A stretch of DNA of 9,067 nt from Candidatus Pacearchaeota archaeon ex4484_71 (GTDB lineage Archaea; Nanobdellota; Nanobdellia; Pacearchaeales; GW2011-AR1). A program made the translations under genes and the position numbers. Under the pieces are notes generated by a model that did no database searches, was not told the origin of the DNA, and saw only the letters and a program-made list of their open reading frames with translations. Positions 6,139-9,067 of this stretch are shown piece by piece (position 1 is the first letter of the stretch; every line of letters starts with the position of its first letter). The stretch spans positions 1 to 9,067 of the forward strand of contig NJDN01000025.1 in assembly GCA_002254395.1 (NCBI GenBank), in the 5' to 3' direction.

Positions 6139-6399
6139 ATGGATTCTTCGATTTCTGAATTGGCTTTGTTAAGGTATAAGAGAGATGAAGGATTTTTCAA
6201 AAAAGCTTATCCCTGCTCTTTGAGACCTCAGGGGAAGGAGATAATTAGGACTTGGTTGTATTACACTCTTCTTAGAGGTTACCTTGAAACAGGGAGGGCT
6301 TGTTTCAAAGATGTTTGGGTAAACCAGCACATTGTAGATGATAAAGGATATAAAATGAGTAAGTCAAAGGGGAATATTATTGATCCCCAGAATCTTTGA
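6139..6399 (+). pseudogene. valS: valS fragment 2: C-terminal catalytic half with KMSKS loop
   Basis: This frame differs by one base from fragment 1. Family sequence actually begins upstream of the first ATG, at about 6121, just after a TAA at 6118-6120, and reads RVFDTWMDSSISEL. It continues with SLRPQGKEIIRTWLYYT, a strong ValRS block, then DVWVNQHIVDD and KMSKSKGN (KMSKS at 6352-6366). It stops at a TGA (6397-6399) directly after IDPQNL. There is no promoter or ribosome binding site of its own, so independent translation is unlikely. Confidence 0.8.
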
Positions 6400-6934
6400 A
6401 AAACCTTCTAAGAAACCGAAGATTGAAAAATTAGACCAATTATTTATAGATTATTTGGAAGATTTAACATCTTTTTGCGACAAGAATTATTCAAATTATA
6501 ATTTTTACAACCCTGCAATAAAATTAAGGAGATTTTTGTGGGATATTTTTGCTTCGAATTACATAGAGGTTGTCAAGCCAAGAGCTTATAATCAGAAAGG
6601 AAATTTTTCTGCACAAGAATCCGATTCTGCAAAGTGGACATTGCATTTCCTTTTGGAAAGGATGCTAAGTCTATTTTATCCGATTATCCCCCAGATAACA
6701 TCTCTAGTTGGTAAGGCGAAGAATTTAGATCTTTTGTTTTCGGACTTTCCAACTGCTAATGTTGGAGATTCAAATCTTTCTCTAGTAGAGGATTTAATAG
6801 GATTCAATTCTCAGGTGTGGAAAGAGAAAAAGGAAAAAGGAATTTCTCTCAGAGATCCAATAGGGGGGTTTGAAATCCCTGGTCGTTTGAAAGACTTTGA
6901 GAAAGATTTGAAGATGTGCCACGGTATTGACTAG
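6380..6934 (+). pseudogene. valS: valS fragment 3: anticodon-binding domain
   Basis: The third frame opens formally at a TTG, but recognisable sequence starts at about 6395 with FEKPSKKPKIEKLDQLFIDY. It holds the helical anticodon-binding bundle of class Ia synthetases: LRRFLWDIFASNYIEVVKPR is the conserved helix, and LERMLSLFYPIIPQITS is the later hydrophobic helix. It ends GRLKDFEKDLKMCHGID with TAG at 6932-6934. There is no long C-terminal coiled-coil arm of the bacterial ValRS kind. The TATA box of the next gene starts right after the stop codon. Confidence 0.78.
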
Positions 6935-6943
6935 TTTTATAAA
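6935..6943 (+). promoter_or_regulatory. TATA box of the release factor gene
   Basis: TTTTATAAA, a near-consensus archaeal TATA box, is centred 26 bases before the ATG at 6965 and starts directly after the valS stop codon. A leaderless transcript is predicted, so aRF1 expression would not depend on the broken valS. Confidence 0.6.
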
Positions 6944-6964
6944 CTGTGCAGGGTTTTTCCAATT

Positions 6965-8056
6965 ATGGCAAGATTAACTAAAGATGAACTTGAAGAATTA
7001 ACAGAAGAACTTAAAACATACAAGGGAAGAGCAACAGAACTTATTTCTGTTTATATTCCTGCAGGGTATGATGTAAATTCTGTCCAGAAGCAGTTGGAGG
7101 GAGAGAAGTCTACTGCGAAGAATATTAAGTCAACTTCTACAAGAAAAAATGTAACAGAATCACTTGAAAAAATTATAAGGTATCTAAAGGGCGTTAAGAA
7201 AACTCCTGAAAATGGGCTTGTTCTTTTAGCGGGAAATACTAGTCATGTTGAAGGGCAGGAAGATATAAATCTCTGGAGTATTGAACCTCCTGAACCGGTG
7301 GGGGTTAGGATGTATAGGTGTGATAAGGAATTTGTCGTAGAGCCTTTAGAAGAGATGCTCGAAGTGGGGGAAATTTATGCTTTGTTAGTAATGGACAGGA
7401 AAGAGGCAACAATTGGGCAGCTTGTCGGAAAGAGGATTGAGGTTATTCAAAAGATGACTTCGGGAATTCCTTCAAAAGTTAGAGCAGGAGGGCAATCAAG
7501 TCAAAGATTTCATCGTATTACTGAGGGTTTAACAAAGGATTTTTATAAGAGAATTGCAGATGAGATGAAAAAAGCATTTTATGAGAATGTAAAATTGAAG
7601 GGAATTATTGTGGGTGGTCCAATTCCCACAAAGGATGAATTTTTGGAGAATGATTATCTTCCGACCCAATTGCAAGAAAAAGTTATTGGAAGAGTGGATA
7701 TTGGAAATACTGACGAGTCTGGATTAGAGGAGCTGGTTGTGAAATCAAAAGAAATTCTAGCAGATCAAGAAATAATTCATGAAAAAAAACTTCTCGAAAC
7801 TTTTTTTAATACCCTGGGGAAGAATCCAGATATGGCTTCTTATCATTACGATGAAATAAAAAAGGCGTTGGAATATGGGGCAGTTGGAACATTGTTAATT
7901 TCAAAAAATTATGATCGTGTTAAAGCAAAAGAACTGAAAAAATTGGCAGAGAATATAGACTCAAAAATTGAATTTGTTTCTGTGGATACTGATGAAGGGA
8001 AGCAATTTGGAAACCTCTCTGGGATTGGAGCATTGTTGAGATATAAACTAAGTTAG
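6965..8056 (+). CDS. prf1: Peptide chain release factor aRF1 (short form)
   Basis: Archaeal class I release factor of the eRF1 type, which reads all three stop codons in the ribosomal A site and triggers peptide release. Domain 1 has NIKS at residues 53-56 and the YxCxxxF motif as YRCDKEF at 117-123. Domain 2 has the catalytic GGQ at 175-177, in RAGGQSSQRF. Domain 3 follows, ending LSGIGALLRY near the C-terminus. At 363 residues it is about 50 shorter than the usual archaeal protein of about 410-420. The missing part seems to be the small insert in the last domain that often carries a CxxC pair: no CxxC is present, and GTLLISKNYDRVKAKELKKL runs straight into the final strands. All motifs for decoding and release are intact. 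Genes in this window use TAA, TAG and TGA, in line with an omnipotent factor. It has its own promoter, and its stop overlaps that of the convergent gene. Confidence 0.95.
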   Translation: MARLTKDELEELTEELKTYKGRATELISVYIPAGYDVNSVQKQLEGEKSTAKNIKSTSTRKNVTESLEKIIRYLKGVKKTPENGLVLLAGNTSHVEGQEDINLWSIEPPEPVGVRMYRCDKEFVVEPLEEMLEVGEIYALLVMDRKEATIGQLVGKRIEVIQKMTSGIPSKVRAGGQSSQRFHRITEGLTKDFYKRIADEMKKAFYENVKLKGIIVGGPIPTKDEFLENDYLPTQLQEKVIGRVDIGNTDESGLEELVVKSKEILADQEIIHEKKLLETFFNTLGKNPDMASYHYDEIKKALEYGAVGTLLISKNYDRVKAKELKKLAENIDSKIEFVSVDTDEGKQFGNLSGIGALLRYKLS

Positions 8057-8562
8057 AAAATATCATGAAATTTATTCGGTAGGGTTCCTGTGTCTGAGCA
8101 ATGATATACCTTATGAAAGAACTGGTTCGAAAATCTTTTGAGTTCTAAGTTGTGTCGTTTTATCATTTGCCTATTTTCTTTTGAGATTTTTAATTGAGGG
8201 GGTTTGAACATCTTGGGTGTCTGATTGAAGCATTCTTCAAATTCTGAGACTCCCTTCATTAGCTGTTCATCGGTTATATGATAATTGAATTCTCTATAAT
8301 TGTGATTCAATCCGTGCATCCCAATTGTCTTATTAAGGGAAACAATTTCTTTACACCACTCTTTATGTTTGGAGATTGGAGAATTATTGTATTCTGGAAT
8401 TACCCAAAGAATGTCTGCTTTTTGAAGATATTCTTTTTCACAAAAAATCTCTGGTGAAACGTCATCTATTTGTCTTTTTGAGATATTCCTTGCAAAAGAT
8501 GTACTTGCAAAGAAAATTAATAGAATCAGTAATAAAGCTAATGTCCCCTCTCTTTTTTTCAT
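8053..8562 (-). CDS. Secreted polysaccharide deacetylase-like protein (NodB/DUF2334 type)
   Basis: A 169-residue protein with a clear signal peptide: MKKREG, then a hydrophobic run to about residue 22, and a probable cleavage site after SFA (residues 22-24). The mature part is short, about 145 residues. It shows IDDVSP at 32-37, where NodB enzymes place their catalytic and metal-binding aspartates, and HGLNH at 83-87, the expected pair of metal-binding histidines. FKPP follows at 119-122 like the family's F-R-P-P block, with arginine replaced by lysine. Four cysteines (41, 70, 111, 155) in the exported part may form two disulfides. Such proteins act on N-acetylated glycans outside the cell; the substrate here is unknown and the divergence leaves activity uncertain. 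It has a TATA box 27 bases before the ATG, and its stop overlaps that of prf1 by four bases. Confidence 0.7.
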   Translation of the reverse strand: MKKREGTLALLLILLIFFASTSFARNISKRQIDDVSPEIFCEKEYLQKADILWVIPEYNNSPISKHKEWCKEIVSLNKTIGMHGLNHNYREFNYHITDEQLMKGVSEFEECFNQTPKMFKPPQLKISKENRQMIKRHNLELKRFSNQFFHKVYHCSDTGTLPNKFHDIF

Positions 8563-8584
8563 TTATTATATAACAAAACAAGAG

Positions 8585-8592
8585 TTATAAAT
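8585..8592 (-). promoter_or_regulatory. TATA box of the deacetylase-like gene
   Basis: The minus strand reads ATTTATAA, centred about 27 bases before the ATG at 8562, predicting a leaderless mRNA. It faces the scpB promoter in a 100-base divergent region. Confidence 0.55.
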
Positions 8593-8631
8593 TATTTGTG
8601 GGTTTTTGCTATTTCATATCTTTTGGGATTA

Positions 8632-8641
8632 TTTTTTTAAA
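8632..8641 (+). promoter_or_regulatory. TATA-like box of scpB (decides its start codon)
   Basis: TTTTTTTAAA is centred about 26 bases before the ATG at 8663. It argues against the upstream in-frame ATG at 8606, which would add 19 hydrophobic residues not expected in ScpB and would lie ahead of the box. Confidence 0.5.
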
Positions 8642-8662
8642 CTCCTCTTTCTTAGGAGAAGA

Positions 8663-9064
8663 ATGGTTACGAGTAAAACTCAAAAAGAGATTGATGAGGC
8701 TTCTGAGTTGGAGGCAATGAGAAAACTGGAGGCAGTTCTTTTTGTTTCGGGCAGGTTTTTGAATATAAGGGAGTTAATTTCTTTATCGGATCTCAACCCT
8801 ATTATTATAAGAGAAGTTTTAGAAAAGTTGAAAGAGAAATATGAAAGGATGGAGTCTGCGATTGAGATTGTGGAGAGAAACGAGTTGTGGAAAATGGATG
8901 TTCGACAGGAGTATAGCGGGATTATAAATAAACTTGCTACTGGAGATTCGGAATTCACAAAGGCAGAACAGGAGACCTTGGCACTTATTGCATATAAGCA
9001 ACCTCTGAAACAGTCTATTTTGGTAAAAATAAGGGGAAACAAAGCATATGATCATGTCAAGTAA
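8663..9064 (+). CDS. scpB: ScpB, condensin accessory protein, interrupted by a stop near the window edge
   Basis: ScpB is the winged-helix partner of ScpA in the SMC condensin complex that compacts and segregates the chromosome. From the ATG at 8663 it begins MVTSKTQKEIDEASELEAMR. The first winged helix is at about residues 16-70, including LEAVLFVSGRFLN. The second starts near 91 with EFTKAEQETLALIAYKQP and contains KIRGNKAYDHVK. It then meets TAA at 9062-9064, giving 133 residues. Family members normally continue for a few dozen residues through the rest of the second winged helix, so this product is truncated. The next in-frame codon is TTT, and a single A-to-T change of AAA would give the stop, so a point nonsense change or a base-call error are both possible. 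An ATG at 8606 would prepend a hydrophobic stretch and is rejected on promoter spacing. Confidence 0.85.
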   Translation: MVTSKTQKEIDEASELEAMRKLEAVLFVSGRFLNIRELISLSDLNPIIIREVLEKLKEKYERMESAIEIVERNELWKMDVRQEYSGIINKLATGDSEFTKAEQETLALIAYKQPLKQSILVKIRGNKAYDHVK

Positions 9065-9067
9065 TTT

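Larger units (their letters stand above)
4779..6934 (+). pseudogene. valS: Valyl-tRNA synthetase gene broken by two frame lesions, the second with loss of sequence
   Basis: Taken together, three adjacent frames encode one ValRS, the class I enzyme that charges tRNA-Val and edits mischarged threonine. Order: HIGH-type motif, CP1 editing domain with the TTRPE signature, catalytic core, KMSKS loop, helical anticodon-binding domain. TTRPE and the DTPPPY opening argue for ValRS over IleRS. The first lesion lies near 6112-6129. There the frame shifts by one base, and fewer residues than usual separate the IPLWY core from FDTWMDSS. The second lies at 6391-6402. There the text jumps from IDPQNL to FEKPSKKP, skipping the conserved KYGADALR-type segment and the start of the anticodon domain, roughly 40-50 residues from memory of the family. 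The flanking motifs are well preserved, so the damage is recent or an assembly error. If real, another ValRS must exist elsewhere. Confidence 0.8.

Noticed and set aside
6112..6402. Programmed frameshifting, an intron or an intein as the reason for the three valS frames
   Set aside because: Introns and inteins add sequence, whereas here sequence is missing. No slippery heptamer with a downstream structure is evident, and a frameshift cannot restore the segment lost after IDPQNL.
8606..8662. Upstream ATG of scpB at 8606 giving a hydrophobic N-terminal segment
   Set aside because: A TATA-like box lies inside this stretch at 26 bases before the ATG at 8663, and ScpB is not a membrane protein.
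1..9067. tRNA genes, CRISPR arrays, insertion sequences or attachment sites
   Set aside because: I read the intergenic gaps, all under about 100 bases, and saw no cloverleaf-like segment, no spaced direct repeats, no transposase and no terminal inverted repeats.

Overview
The window is AT-rich archaeal chromosome, most likely from a DPANN archaeon of the Woesearchaeota/Pacearchaeota kind (lineage inferred from gene content and short protein lengths; no tree was made). The archaeal markers are a single-protein aRF1 release factor with NIKS and GGQ motifs, an archaeal NAC with a UBA domain, a 53-residue Sec61-beta, and TATA-type promoters. For most genes preceded by a TATA box, the box centre lies about 24-30 bases before the start codon, which predicts leaderless mRNAs.

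Layout, left to right. At 1-142 (-) is the N-terminal part of an unrecognised gene. A shared divergent promoter region separates it from a bacterial (Thermus)-type methionyl-tRNA synthetase (206-1651 +), followed two bases later by its detached C-terminal tRNA-binding domain (1653-2003 +). After a strong TATA box and a small palindrome comes an unknown gene (2080-2388 +). It converges on a minus-strand block, read in the order secE/G-type Sec61-beta (4682-4521), NAC (4519-4214), two distantly similar helical proteins (4120-3659 and 3615-3175) and a MinD-family ATPase (3158-2385). Diverging from Sec61-beta is a valyl-tRNA synthetase gene (4779-6934 +). It is broken into three frames by two lesions, and at least the second lesion also removes sequence. 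Its last codon abuts the promoter of aRF1 (6965-8056 +). aRF1 converges with a secreted polysaccharide-deacetylase-like protein (8562-8053 -). The window ends in scpB (8663 onward +), which meets an early in-frame stop three bases before the window edge.

Functionally this is a core information-processing region: tRNA charging (Met, Val), translation termination, nascent-chain handling and secretion (NAC, Sec61-beta), and chromosome condensation (ScpB). The least explained part is the pair of paralogous helical proteins next to MinD. The most striking part is the broken valS, because ValRS should be essential. I found no tRNA or rRNA genes, CRISPR arrays, insertion sequences or integrase genes.
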